64,000 nt of DNA from a virus: positions 1-64,000 of IMG/VR virus record IMGVR_UViG_3300044734_000006. The stretch is one strand, 5' to 3'. The position numbers were made by a program, and so were the translations under genes. Positions 53,427 through 60,771 of the stretch are shown piece after piece (the stretch's first letter is position 1; each line of letters begins with the position of its first letter). The notes beneath the pieces are model-generated. The model was not told where the DNA came from, did not search any database, and saw nothing but the letters and a program-made list of their open reading frames with translations.

Positions 53427-53729
53427 CTAGCTACCGAGCCTGACGTGGCGACGTTTGGCATGCGGATGGGGCCAGTGCCGGCGAACCTCTGCCCACCCTG
53501 CGTCGGTGAGTGCGTACCAATCTAGCATCTGGCCATCGCTAGACCACGGACCATGGAAGTCCAGCCAACCACGCTTCGCAAACTCTGCGAGGAGCGAGTG
53601 GGCGGTACGTTGTGGGATACCCATGTCATGGCTGAGGTTGTCGGCGCTGGTGGCACGTCTCGCGGAGAGCAGTAGCAGCACGTTCACGCGCAGGGTGGTC
53701 GGACGTAGTCGCCAGAGACGCACTCTCAT
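53427..53729 (-). CDS. Winged-helix (PadR-like) regulator (100 aa)
   Basis: ATG at 53729, ATGA coupling. 'TTLRVNVLLLLSARRATSAD' then 'NLSHDMGIPQRTAHSLLAEF' and 'AKRGWLDFHGPW' form a wHTH with a wing; 'YALTDAGWAEVRRHWP' is the PadR-style helix. Probable local repressor. Confidence 0.75.
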   Translation of the reverse strand: MRVRLWRLRPTTLRVNVLLLLSARRATSADNLSHDMGIPQRTAHSLLAEFAKRGWLDFHGPWSSDGQMLDWYALTDAGWAEVRRHWPHPHAKRRHVRLGS

Positions 53730-53893
53730 CGTTGGCTGTCGGTTCTCGGCTTCTGAGCGGACCGGTACTGCTCCACGGCCGTGTCTCCACCGTCCCAGCA
53801 TGCGAAGCACCAGAACTGCGGCGGTGTCGTCCAGACGATAGCGGCTGCGGTGGACCGCTGTACGGGCGTCCCGCAGGTAGCGCACTTACTCAT
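53726..53893 (-). CDS. Zinc-ribbon microprotein (55 aa)
   Basis: MSKCATCGTPVQRSTAAA... and 'FWCFACWDGGDTAVEQY' supply two CxxC pairs. Overlaps neighbours by 4 nt. Confidence 0.6.
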   Translation of the reverse strand: MSKCATCGTPVQRSTAAAIVWTTPPQFWCFACWDGGDTAVEQYRSAQKPRTDSQR

Positions 53894-54084
53894 CGGCGTG
53901 GTATCCAGCCGTCACAGATGGCGGCAAGGCGTTCCTGCCAAGCGGCGAACTCGGTGGACACGCGGACATAGTCAGCCAGCTCTGTGTCCGTGAACTCGCA
54001 GCACGGTTGTGTCTTGCAGTAGCCGTCCTCGAACAGCGTGTAGAACGGGTACAGTTCGGTCACGTCGACGCACCGCTCAGCCAT
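53890..54084 (-). CDS. Unknown acidic protein (64 aa)
   Basis: MAERCVDVTELYPFYTLFED... 'KTQPCCEFTDTELADYVR'. Coupled to the next gene by ATGA. Confidence 0.55.
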   Translation of the reverse strand: MAERCVDVTELYPFYTLFEDGYCKTQPCCEFTDTELADYVRVSTEFAAWQERLAAICDGWIPRR

Positions 54085-54085
54085 A

Positions 54086-54418
54086 TCAGCGTCCCCACAT
54101 CTTGCGGTAGAGATGGTGGCGCTGGCCTTTCGTTAGGGTCAGCCAGAGCCACAGACGGCGACGGCGGGAGGGAGGCGGGCGTAGCAGCGCGATGAGCCCG
54201 AGTGCCTCCCACGTCCTGTCCATCTCTGCGACCACCTCGGAGGCGTAGCCGGTCTGCTCCACGGGGGTACGCACACTCGTCGCCGCTGCGTCCAGCATGA
54301 GTAGCGACGGGAACCCGCGCGTGGCCTCTGCGACGGCCCGCATGCGCTCGGCGGCTTCGCTGGACGTGATGGCCCATACGTCCGGATGCGGCAGGCGGAA
54401 TCGGTCGTCCGTGGTCAT
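54086..54418 (-). CDS. Unknown protein (110 aa)
   Basis: Helical: 'SSEAAERMRAVAEATRGFPS' and basic end 'RLWLWLTLTKGQRHHLYRKM'. Overlaps the upstream stop. Confidence 0.55.
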   Translation of the reverse strand: MTTDDRFRLPHPDVWAITSSEAAERMRAVAEATRGFPSLLMLDAAATSVRTPVEQTGYASEVVAEMDRTWEALGLIALLRPPPSRRRRLWLWLTLTKGQRHHLYRKMWGR

Positions 54419-54738
54419 TTTGTTGACTCCGTCTTGGTACGCTTACGGCGTGGCTTGCGCGGGGGTGGCAGAAAATCTAATGCGACGTCCAGCGCCACCT
54501 TCGCTGTGATGAGGTCGTCCCGTGCGAGTGCCGCCCGCGCCTCAATTGCGGCTTGCGTGACGTCAACTAGCCAGCCGCACGCCTCTTTGTCCACCTCGTA
54601 CTTAGAGGAGCCCGCCACGAACTCCTCTGCCACTGCCAGCCGCTCCTCTGCCGTGGTGGCAGAGTCGAAGGTACGCGGGGTGTATTCGACGTCAGTCTCG
54701 TCAGCGATCGTCTCGTCGTCACCCATACTCGGACTCAT
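54415..54738 (-). CDS. Unknown acidic helical protein (107 aa)
   Basis: Acidic N-terminus, helices 'ERLAVAEEFVAGSSKYEVDK' and 'DLITAKVALDVALDFLPP', lysine-rich tail. Unknown. Confidence 0.55.
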   Translation of the reverse strand: MSPSMGDDETIADETDVEYTPRTFDSATTAEERLAVAEEFVAGSSKYEVDKEACGWLVDVTQAAIEARAALARDDLITAKVALDVALDFLPPPRKPRRKRTKTESTK

Positions 54739-54987
54739 CTACGCAGTCCTCCCGTCCCCGGCATTCGGCACAGGGCGATGCGATGCCTCCATGATCGTGC
54801 GCACCGCATCGACCATATCGTCCCTCACGAGTTCGTCGAGGGGACGGATGAGGACATCGACCATGTCCACGTCGTGCCGGATGACACCAGCCAAGAGGAG
54901 GGCACGGAGGGCATCACGGTGGCCGAACTCATCGCCGTGAAGGTGTGGCGACGGAAGGTCGCAGTCGGGTCGCTGACAGTCGCTCAT
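54739..54987 (-). CDS. Unknown protein (82 aa)
   Basis: ATG 54987, ATGA overlap. 'CQRPDCDLPSPHLHGDEFGH' is a possible metal site, then 'VDMVDVLIRPLDELVRDDMV'. Confidence 0.55.
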   Translation of the reverse strand: MSDCQRPDCDLPSPHLHGDEFGHRDALRALLLAGVIRHDVDMVDVLIRPLDELVRDDMVDAVRTIMEASHRPVPNAGDGRTA

Positions 54988-55253
54988 CGCCGTCCGCACT
55001 CCCCGCAGGGCTCAGGACGTGGCGGTAGCAGGATCGGGTCACCCGTTTGCTCCACATAGACATCAAGGGACCGCAGGGCCTGAGCCAGTGGCGTATCGTC
55101 GCGCTCGCGGACAGTGATCTCCCGTGCTGCGTGGATGACCCTAGCCATTCGCGTATAGAGATCGGGGTCTGCCCCCATCTGGGCGATGGCGTCGCGCCAG
55201 CCTTCCTCCCTCGCCTCTATGACCATGTGCGCTATCTGCTCAGTGATGCTCAT
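54984..55253 (-). CDS. Unknown protein (89 aa)
   Basis: Helices 'IAHMVIEAREEGWRDAIAQM' and 'MARVIHAAREITVRERDD'; ends PCGECGRR. Confidence 0.55.
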   Translation of the reverse strand: MSITEQIAHMVIEAREEGWRDAIAQMGADPDLYTRMARVIHAAREITVRERDDTPLAQALRSLDVYVEQTGDPILLPPRPEPCGECGRR

Positions 55254-55573
55254 ACGTAGCCTCCGTGTGTGGGTACTGGGTGGTTCTCATGCCGAGGATC
55301 GCTGGGAGGGAGCACGCACCATCCGGGCATGCAGTCGGCGTGGGGATCGGAATCTGGTGCAGCCAACCTACCGTCCATGATGGCCTTGGCGACGGCGTGT
55401 GCCGCAGCTGTGACATTCTGAACCCATCGGCCCCAGTCCTCAGCGTCCCACGACGGGCTACCAGCCACAAGGTCATCCCACTCGCACTGAGCGCTGTCGC
55501 TTGCCTTGACGAACTCGTCGAGTTGGTGGCCTGCGGCGTCGAGGTACGGTGGGTCGCGCAGGATCTCGTTCAT
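55250..55573 (-). CDS. Unknown protein (107 aa)
   Basis: MNEILRDPPYLDAAGHQLDE...; 'WVQNVTAAAHAVAKAIMDG' helix. Coupled by ATGA. Confidence 0.55.
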   Translation of the reverse strand: MNEILRDPPYLDAAGHQLDEFVKASDSAQCEWDDLVAGSPSWDAEDWGRWVQNVTAAAHAVAKAIMDGRLAAPDSDPHADCMPGWCVLPPSDPRHENHPVPTHGGYV

Positions 55574-55845
55574 GCTGGGTCTCCTTGGTGGTTGCGCCGA
55601 TGTGCTGCCGATGGGCCGTGGTACTGGCGTGTGTATGCGAGGACACCGGGGTACAACTCTTCAAGCGCCGCTACTAATTCCCGGATACGGTCTGCGGGAA
55701 CCAACATGCTGCCTTGCGCACGCTGTAGGCGACGTTCGTCGACATGCGCCGCCAAGTCTGACGCCGCGAGTGCAAGACGCTTCACTCGTACGGGCTTCGG
55801 CGAGTTAGGCGGAAGGCCCTCCTCTGAGTACGCCAAGTCGATCAT
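55570..55845 (-). CDS. Unknown protein (91 aa)
   Basis: MIDLAYSEEGLPPNSPKPVR...; helices 'LALAASDLAAHVDERRLQRA' and 'DRIRELVAALEELYPGVLAY'. Confidence 0.55.
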   Translation of the reverse strand: MIDLAYSEEGLPPNSPKPVRVKRLALAASDLAAHVDERRLQRAQGSMLVPADRIRELVAALEELYPGVLAYTRQYHGPSAAHRRNHQGDPA

Positions 55846-56048
55846 CCCGCGCCTCCCTTCAGTCGATATGCTGCTTTCCGGCACGTCGCCGAGCAGAACC
55901 GCTTTGTGCTCCGCTCCCCTGCCATCGGCTGACGGCACTGCTCGCAGACTTGGACGAGGTTGAGCGCGTCGAGGTCGATCGCCAACTCCGCGACGAGGTG
56001 GGAGCCGTCTATCCGCAGGCTGGTGACCTTCACGGAAAGCTCGGTCAC
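55842..56048 (-). CDS. FCS-type zinc-finger protein (68 aa)
   Basis: The GTG at 56048 (GTGA overlap) is preferred to ATG 56090. 'VCEQCRQPMAGERSTKRFCS' with ATCRKAAYR is a MYM/FCS zinc finger. Confidence 0.65.
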   Translation of the reverse strand: MTELSVKVTSLRIDGSHLVAELAIDLDALNLVQVCEQCRQPMAGERSTKRFCSATCRKAAYRLKGGAG

Positions 56049-56365
56049 GACTGCGGATGCGAGCAGGGACGGATTGCGCCGATACTCCATCCCTGACCAT
56101 CTTCACACTCGATGACAAGCCAGCAGCACCGACAACTCCGACAGATGTAGCCAGCAGCACTGAGCAACGAGAAGCGGGATGACCCCGAGACTTTGCCGAC
56201 CCAAGCCTGTCCGGGTGTGTGGCCAGCGCGTCGCATCCTGCCCATGAGTGCTGCACGGGCTGCATCAATGGACGAGGCGTGGGTCACGGTCTCAGGCTGA
56301 GCCGCGTAGGGTCGGCTGCCCTCAGTCCGCAGGGAGGTGATCCGCGCTCCGGTGAGATCGGTCAT
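56045..56365 (-). CDS. Unknown Cys-containing protein (106 aa)
   Basis: MTDLTGARITSLRTEGSRPY... and a Cys cluster 'AAGYICRSCRCCWLVIECED'. Confidence 0.55.
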   Translation of the reverse strand: MTDLTGARITSLRTEGSRPYAAQPETVTHASSIDAARAALMGRMRRAGHTPGQAWVGKVSGSSRFSLLSAAGYICRSCRCCWLVIECEDGQGWSIGAIRPCSHPQS

Positions 56366-56763
56366 CGAGATTCGCGCACCGACCGACGAACATCGTCGAT
56401 CCATGGGCGAGTTTTCCACGCCAGCCATCCGTGGGTGAACCCGTAGATAACGTCGCGGACGAACAGTTCGGCCCCCTCCTGCGTCTCCACCCACTTGCGC
56501 AGGCAGTTGAGCGAGAACGATGAGTGAAAGCCGCCTGCACCTTCGACGCCGATCCTGACGGCAGCGCCAGCGGTTCCATGCGGCGTTGTGACACCCGGCT
56601 CCAGCGTGACAATGGTCCCATCTGGTGTCTCACGTCGTACGCGGTTCGCCAGCCCCATCATCCACTCGTCGAGCCAGTCCTCAGGATGCTCGCCGACCAC
56701 CTTGATGCCGTTGGTGACAGTCTCTGTCCGTGTGGTCTCGGAGGTTCGTGTCGGTGTGTCCAT
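56362..56763 (-). CDS. Leaderless unknown protein (133 aa)
   Basis: ATG at 56763, 6 nt after TATACT. 'HPEDWLDEWMMGLANRVRRE' and 'SLNCLRKWVETQEGAELFVR'. First gene of the minus run 53.1-56.8 kb; promoter and first codons identical to 33190-33209. Confidence 0.65.
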   Translation of the reverse strand: MDTPTRTSETTRTETVTNGIKVVGEHPEDWLDEWMMGLANRVRRETPDGTIVTLEPGVTTPHGTAGAAVRIGVEGAGGFHSSFSLNCLRKWVETQEGAELFVRDVIYGFTHGWLAWKTRPWIDDVRRSVRESR

Positions 56764-56769
56764 GCCAGT

Positions 56770-56775
56770 AGTATA
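56770..56775 (-). promoter_or_regulatory. Leaderless promoter (TATACT)
   Basis: GTGGTATACT, 6 nt, ATG. Part of the 20-bp element shared with 33190. Confidence 0.65.
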
Positions 56776-56826
56776 CCACGCTAGCCGCCGTAGCGTGGCA
56801 ACCCATCACGGCAACCTGCGTCGGGT

Positions 56827-56844
56827 GTCGCCAGACTGGATACT
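56827..56844 (+). repeat. Dispersed motif (copy d)
   Basis: GTCGCCAGACTGGATACTCG near the end of the secreted protein gene. Confidence 0.4.
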
Positions 56845-56847
56845 CGC

Positions 56848-57147
56848 TCAGGGCGAGGGCGACGGGCTCGGGCTGGGCGGCGCTGAGGGCCGTGGCTGCC
56901 GCTGTGCGTGGGGTCGGGCTGGGTGCTGGCCTGCGGGGCGGTACGGGGCGCTTGTAGCCCGCTGGCGTGGCCATCCACCGTTCGGCGCGGGTCGGCTGCT
57001 CGAGGACGGCGAGCCTGTCCCGCCTCCGTGTCCTGCCGGCGACTCTGAGCAGGGCGGGGTGCAGGCTCGGGCCAGCTGCGTACCTGTGATGGGGATCAGG
57101 ACGGCTGCGGCGGTAGCGAGAGCCACCAGGGTGCTGCGTGGGTGCAT
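56848..57147 (-). CDS. Secreted Pro/Ser-rich protein (99 aa)
   Basis: ATG 57147 with GGAGG upstream. Sec signal 'TLVALATAAAVLIPITGTQL' then ARA before CTPPCSES; the mature 70 residues are Ser/Pro/Arg-rich with repeated SPSPSP at the end. A surface-exposed disordered protein, perhaps a superinfection-exclusion factor or cell-wall ligand; unproven. Confidence 0.6.
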   Translation of the reverse strand: MHPRSTLVALATAAAVLIPITGTQLARACTPPCSESPAGHGGGTGSPSSSSRPAPNGGWPRQRATSAPYRPAGQHPARPHAQRQPRPSAPPSPSPSPSP

Positions 57148-57562
57148 GTCGGTCGCCTCCGTGCGTGGGCTGCGCACGTATGACGATCCGAGGCACGAGA
57201 ATCCTGCTAGCGTCACACGGTTTTCGCGCGGCGGGTTTTTCCGCTTAGGGTGCCTCTCAACCACGCGCGTGCCCTTACCACGTCTCCAGTGGTGCATCCG
57301 CTGCGCTCAGCCCGTGCCACGTCTGCCTCCGACCCTCGGCCTGCGCTCCCATGGCCAGCCCTACGCGCCGCCGGTCGCCCTCAGTCTTACCGTGAGCGCT
57401 CTCTGCGTTCGCATGCTCACTACGAACAAGTGGAATCCGCCACGGGCGTGCTAACGCCCCCCCAACGCCCCCCCGCTCAAGTCGGGTGGTGTGGGTTTGC
57501 AACGTCCTCACTTGGGGCTCGAAGCCGGTCGGTTTCCCTCCAGCCCCGCCCCAAGCTGTGAG
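57148..57562. other. Intergenic region without a convincing gene
   Basis: Contains C-tracts at 57449-57475 and no well-supported frame on either strand. Confidence 0.4.
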
Positions 57563-57760
57563 CTAGGGTTCGCGGACCCTGCGGTCTTTGGGCGATTCGA
57601 TGCGGAGGAGGTGTGGTCGGCACGCCCTGGTGCCCGACCTCAGCCGCACGCGATCACCCGGAGTAGGGACGGATCGCTCGACCGGGTTTCTCTCCTCGGG
57701 AGCGAGCGACCCGCGCTGGTCGAAGGGGCAGTTGCAGGAGCCGCAGAGCACGACGTTCAC
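57563..57760 (-). CDS. Small Cys-containing protein (65 aa)
   Basis: GTG with GGGGAGG 5 nt upstream. 'MNVVLCGSCNCPFDQRGSLA' then a basic 'GDRVRLRSGTRACRPHLLRI'. The strong ribosome site argues for a real gene. Confidence 0.5.
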   Translation of the reverse strand: MNVVLCGSCNCPFDQRGSLAPEERNPVERSVPTPGDRVRLRSGTRACRPHLLRIESPKDRRVREP

Positions 57761-57933
57761 CGGACCTCCCCTGTCCGCACCATCGACATGTGGTACCTCA
57801 TGCGGGTACGATGAGCCCGCAAGGCGGCGGCTAGAACGGTCAGCGCCGTTCCCTCGGGTAGTAGCCGAGGTGTTGGGAGCAAGTATCGCTCACGCTGGCC
57901 GCCCCTTGCAACCACCGCCGCAGCCAACGTGTG

Positions 57934-57939
57934 TATACT
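57934..57939 (+). promoter_or_regulatory. Leaderless promoter (TATACT)
   Basis: GTGTATACT, 6 nt, ATG at 57946. The gap 57761-57933 before it shows no gene. Confidence 0.6.
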
Positions 57940-57945
57940 GCGTGC

Positions 57946-58170
57946 ATGAACACACCCCCACCGTGGCGCATCCCCAAGCCGAGGCCGCCAGCTCGCGAAA
58001 GTCGGCTTCGAGCGAACATCTACATGCCCGCCCCACTGGTGGAACGACTAGACCGTCTCCGGGAGCAAGGTGTCGAGATCGCGGTAAGCCGGGTGTGCCA
58101 AGACGCTCTGTGGGAAGCCTGCAACGTCGCGGAAGAGGACGCCAAGCGGCGCAGGCGGCGTAGCACATGA
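57946..58170 (+). CDS. Leaderless RHH-like protein (74 aa)
   Basis: 'RANIYMPAPLVERLDRLREQ' with 'GVEIAVSRVCQDALWEACN' has ribbon-helix-helix order (strand, helix, helix). Coupled by ATGA to the HNH gene, it may repress it. Confidence 0.65.
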   Translation: MNTPPPWRIPKPRPPARESRLRANIYMPAPLVERLDRLREQGVEIAVSRVCQDALWEACNVAEEDAKRRRRRST

Positions 58171-58853
58171 CCGCCTTGCGTGAGTTTCGCGATCCCATGG
58201 GACCGGTGCGTCACGTCCTCCCCCACGACATGGTCCGTGGGATAAGGGGGCGCATCCTCCGCGACATGGTGGCTGAACTTCCGGACACCTCGCAGTACAC
58301 GCCACAGTTCGTTCACTACGAGGCGCTTCGCCCGCGAGCGGTCAGGTGGAAGACGGAGCGTCCGACAGTGATGGTTGAGGAGGAGGACGCCGAGTTGGTG
58401 CAGGCTTGCCTGTGCCCGAACTGTCACGTTGATCTCGTACCCGATGGCCTCCTTGCGAGCAGCACACGGAGGAAATACGGTCCATGGATGGCTTGTCCAG
58501 AGTGTCAGTGGGTCTTTCGCGTGGTGATCCCGCAGGCACTACGGCCGCCGCCGGAACCGCCAGAGATAACGCCTCGGCGCGATCCTGTGAGTGTGGCACG
58601 GGCGAAGGCGGTCGAACTTGAGTGGCTCTGCCCGTACTGCCTGACGACGATGGTGGAGGTCATCCCCGTAGGGAAGTACAGGGAATACAAGAGCCGCGTG
58701 CTGACGGCTGACCACATCGTTCCTCGCAGCCGTGGTGGGACGAACTCCCCCGAGAACATCAGTCCGTCATGCCGAACCTGCAACCACGATAAGGCGAGCC
58801 TTCTGCTCTCGGAGTGGCGCAGCCCACGGCGCTGGTGGAATCCGCCGAGATAG
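58167..58853 (+). CDS. HNH endonuclease (228 aa)
   Basis: Two zinc ribbons ('CLCPNCHVDLVPDG', 'MACPECQWVFRV' and 'WLCPYCLTTMVEV') precede the nuclease 'VLTADHIVPRSRGGTNSPEN' with 'ISPSCRTCNHDKASLLLSEW'. The DH..P..GG..N motif is complete. Probably a homing-type or restriction-like nuclease mobile within phages. Confidence 0.88.
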   Translation: MTALREFRDPMGPVRHVLPHDMVRGIRGRILRDMVAELPDTSQYTPQFVHYEALRPRAVRWKTERPTVMVEEEDAELVQACLCPNCHVDLVPDGLLASSTRRKYGPWMACPECQWVFRVVIPQALRPPPEPPEITPRRDPVSVARAKAVELEWLCPYCLTTMVEVIPVGKYREYKSRVLTADHIVPRSRGGTNSPENISPSCRTCNHDKASLLLSEWRSPRRWWNPPR

Positions 58854-59132
58854 CAACCAGCGCGGGTGTACGATGGTTGCCGAGCGGGCCGGGCCACCCC
58901 ACACTCGCATGCGCAGACAGGCCCCTCCGAACCTCCAGGTCGGAGCGCTGAGGGCTGAGCCGGTCTGAGGGATCGGCGGTAACTCTCGCGGCCCGCTTCT
59001 CTCCTTGGTCCCCAGTATCCAAAGGATACGGCTGGAGCCAACCTACGGGGATGCGGCGTCCACGGCTGCGACGGCCTTCGCCGCGCTGATGCCCTGCACG
59101 GAACTAGATCGTACCGCAGTCGGTGGGCTGGG
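58854..59132. other. Intergenic region between converging genes
   Basis: No supported gene. Contains the palindrome at 59015-59029. Confidence 0.45.
59015..59029. promoter_or_regulatory. Palindrome GTATCCAAAGGATAC (stoperator-like site 3)
   Basis: Perfect arms; same family as 21429 and 41287, in each case in a short intergenic space. Confidence 0.55.
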
Positions 59133-59456
59133 CTAGAGAGCGGCCTCGCGGAGCAATCGCCACTCGCAGTCAGGCTCATGGTCAGCCAGCGTGGCCGGAT
59201 CGCTCTTGTGGCAGTAGGCGCACCAGTTGAACTCGATCGCCTCGACCATGGGCGCGTCTAGGTTGCGGACCGTGGCGACCAGCGCCTCCAGCAGTGCCAT
59301 CCTCTCGGCATCCGGCCACGGCGCGATCTCATCGTTGGCCGTCCATTCCTCGTCGCCACCGATCAGAGCGATGTGACCACCGATGTGAGCGTCGGCGCAT
59401 AGCCGCAAGTACGCCGCCCGCACAGCCACCACGTTCCCCGGCTTGTAGCCGCTCAT
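59133..59456 (-). CDS. Unknown protein (107 aa)
   Basis: MSGYKPGNVVAVRAAYLRLC... and zinc-like 'FNWCAYCHKSDPATLADHEP' with DCEW (C..C...H..C). Confidence 0.6.
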   Translation of the reverse strand: MSGYKPGNVVAVRAAYLRLCADAHIGGHIALIGGDEEWTANDEIAPWPDAERMALLEALVATVRNLDAPMVEAIEFNWCAYCHKSDPATLADHEPDCEWRLLREAAL

Positions 59457-59653
59457 GGCTGGGCATGGTAGCGCGGATCGATCTCAGCCTTGCGTCGCCG
59501 TAGGTCCATGATTCCGCATGCCTTGGAGCAGAACAGAGCGTCAGAGCGCTTCGGCAGGAACCATACTCCGCAGCGAGGGTTGTGGCACTGCGTGAGGCCG
59601 TCTGGCAAGGCTCGGACGATGACGCGTGACGCGGTCTTGCGTGTTCCGCTCAC
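59453..59653 (-). CDS. Treble-clef zinc protein (66 aa)
   Basis: GTG at 59653 with GTGA overlap. 'TQCHNPRCGVWFLPKRSDAL' with FCSKACGI is CxxxxC...CxxxC, as in small phage/actinobacterial CGNR-like fingers. Confidence 0.65.
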   Translation of the reverse strand: MSGTRKTASRVIVRALPDGLTQCHNPRCGVWFLPKRSDALFCSKACGIMDLRRRKAEIDPRYHAQP

Positions 59654-60585
59654 CGAGTGCTCGCAGTATGCAGGCGGTAGTCCTTCTCCACGCGGCCGTT
59701 CTGTGCGTCGCCTCGGGCATGCTGCGGTACCCAGAACTTGCCCTCCAGCTTCCCGAACAGGAGGCCACGTCCGTACTTGGGGCCGTAGTGATGGAAGGAG
59801 CCGCGAACGCTGGTGAGTGGTATGCCCCCGCTCTGGTTCCCTGCGCCCCCGCGGGTCGATCGTCCAACGGGGAACACGTTGAGCGTTTTCACGGTCACGC
59901 CTGCCGCGGCGAGGCGACGGCGCTCTGCACGCGGACGCTGAGGCTCTTCGAGTTCCACGTTGCGGCACGAGAGGAAGTTCAGGGTGCCGAGCAATACGAG
60001 CAACGTTCGGTCTTGGCTGATGACATAGTCGTCACCAAGATCAGGCAGGGTACGCCCCCACAGATATCCGCCTTGAATATTGGCGGGAGATCCGTCCTCG
60101 TAGATGTAGATTTCCCAACCGTGACACGGTCCCATGGTAGGGAGCGATGGGCCACTGAGCCATGCGATCGCATGCATGCTCCAACGCACCCGGTCCCAGT
60201 CGATGGTTCCTGTGGGGTTCGATGGCAGGAAAGTGCGGCTCTTGGTGGGGCTCAGGGATCGCTCTATGGGCAAGGTGTCCGTGGCCTCCGAAGCAACCAT
60301 GTGAAGCACACAGACGCAACCTTGTCGGTCCACGTAACCGATGGCTGCCTCGCCGAATGGTGGCGCGATGCACGGATAGTCCCCGTAAACTGTGGTCGCC
60401 CGAGCGGACTGTGGGATGGATCGGTAGATCTCGGTAGCGTCGATCACTGTTGGGGATGAGCCAGAGATCAACCGCAGGGCTCCCGCCGCAGAACCTTTCG
60501 TGTGCTCCGTTTCGGGAAGTTCGAGAAGACGAACGCGACCTGAGCGAAGATCGCTAACGACCTTGGCGATGGGTTCGGCGGTCAT
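59650..60585 (-). CDS. Unknown 311-aa protein with conserved actinobacterial C-terminal motif
   Basis: ATG at 60585 is decided by TATCAT 6 nt upstream. N-terminal two thirds are alpha/beta without motif. The end 'LTSVRGSFHHYGPKYGRGLL' then 'FGKLEGKFWVPQHARGDAQN' with GRVEKDY matches a domain frequent in actinobacterial and phage proteins (RGHF..Y....LFG...G.W..P.H.RG....G...KDY). Its function is not known to me. Confidence 0.7.
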   Translation of the reverse strand: MTAEPIAKVVSDLRSGRVRLLELPETEHTKGSAAGALRLISGSSPTVIDATEIYRSIPQSARATTVYGDYPCIAPPFGEAAIGYVDRQGCVCVLHMVASEATDTLPIERSLSPTKSRTFLPSNPTGTIDWDRVRWSMHAIAWLSGPSLPTMGPCHGWEIYIYEDGSPANIQGGYLWGRTLPDLGDDYVISQDRTLLVLLGTLNFLSCRNVELEEPQRPRAERRRLAAAGVTVKTLNVFPVGRSTRGGAGNQSGGIPLTSVRGSFHHYGPKYGRGLLFGKLEGKFWVPQHARGDAQNGRVEKDYRLHTASTR

Positions 60586-60591
60586 GCGAGC

Positions 60592-60597
60592 ATGATA
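60592..60597 (-). promoter_or_regulatory. Leaderless promoter (TATCAT)
   Basis: GGTATCAT, 6 nt, ATG on the minus strand, driving 59.1-60.6 kb. The space 60598-60771 holds no other supported feature. Confidence 0.6.
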
Positions 60598-60771
60598 CCG
60601 CACCCGAGTTGCGATCGGCAACATGCGGCGACGTGACCGCGGTGACCACCGCCTGACGCAGCGGGTAGGCGCGGGCAAACCCACAGGCACGGCGATCCTG
60701 CGCCCGTGGCGACCGATACCAAGACCACCGAGGCCGACGCACAGGTCGTAGAGCACGTCCACGCCGTCGAG

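Noticed and set aside
57449-57475. C-tracts as a G-quadruplex regulatory element
   Set aside because: Two C7 runs alone do not form four G-tracts with suitable loops on the other strand.
58873-58968. Small plus-strand frame after the HNH gene
   Set aside because: No ribosome site or promoter with correct spacing; composition not gene-like.
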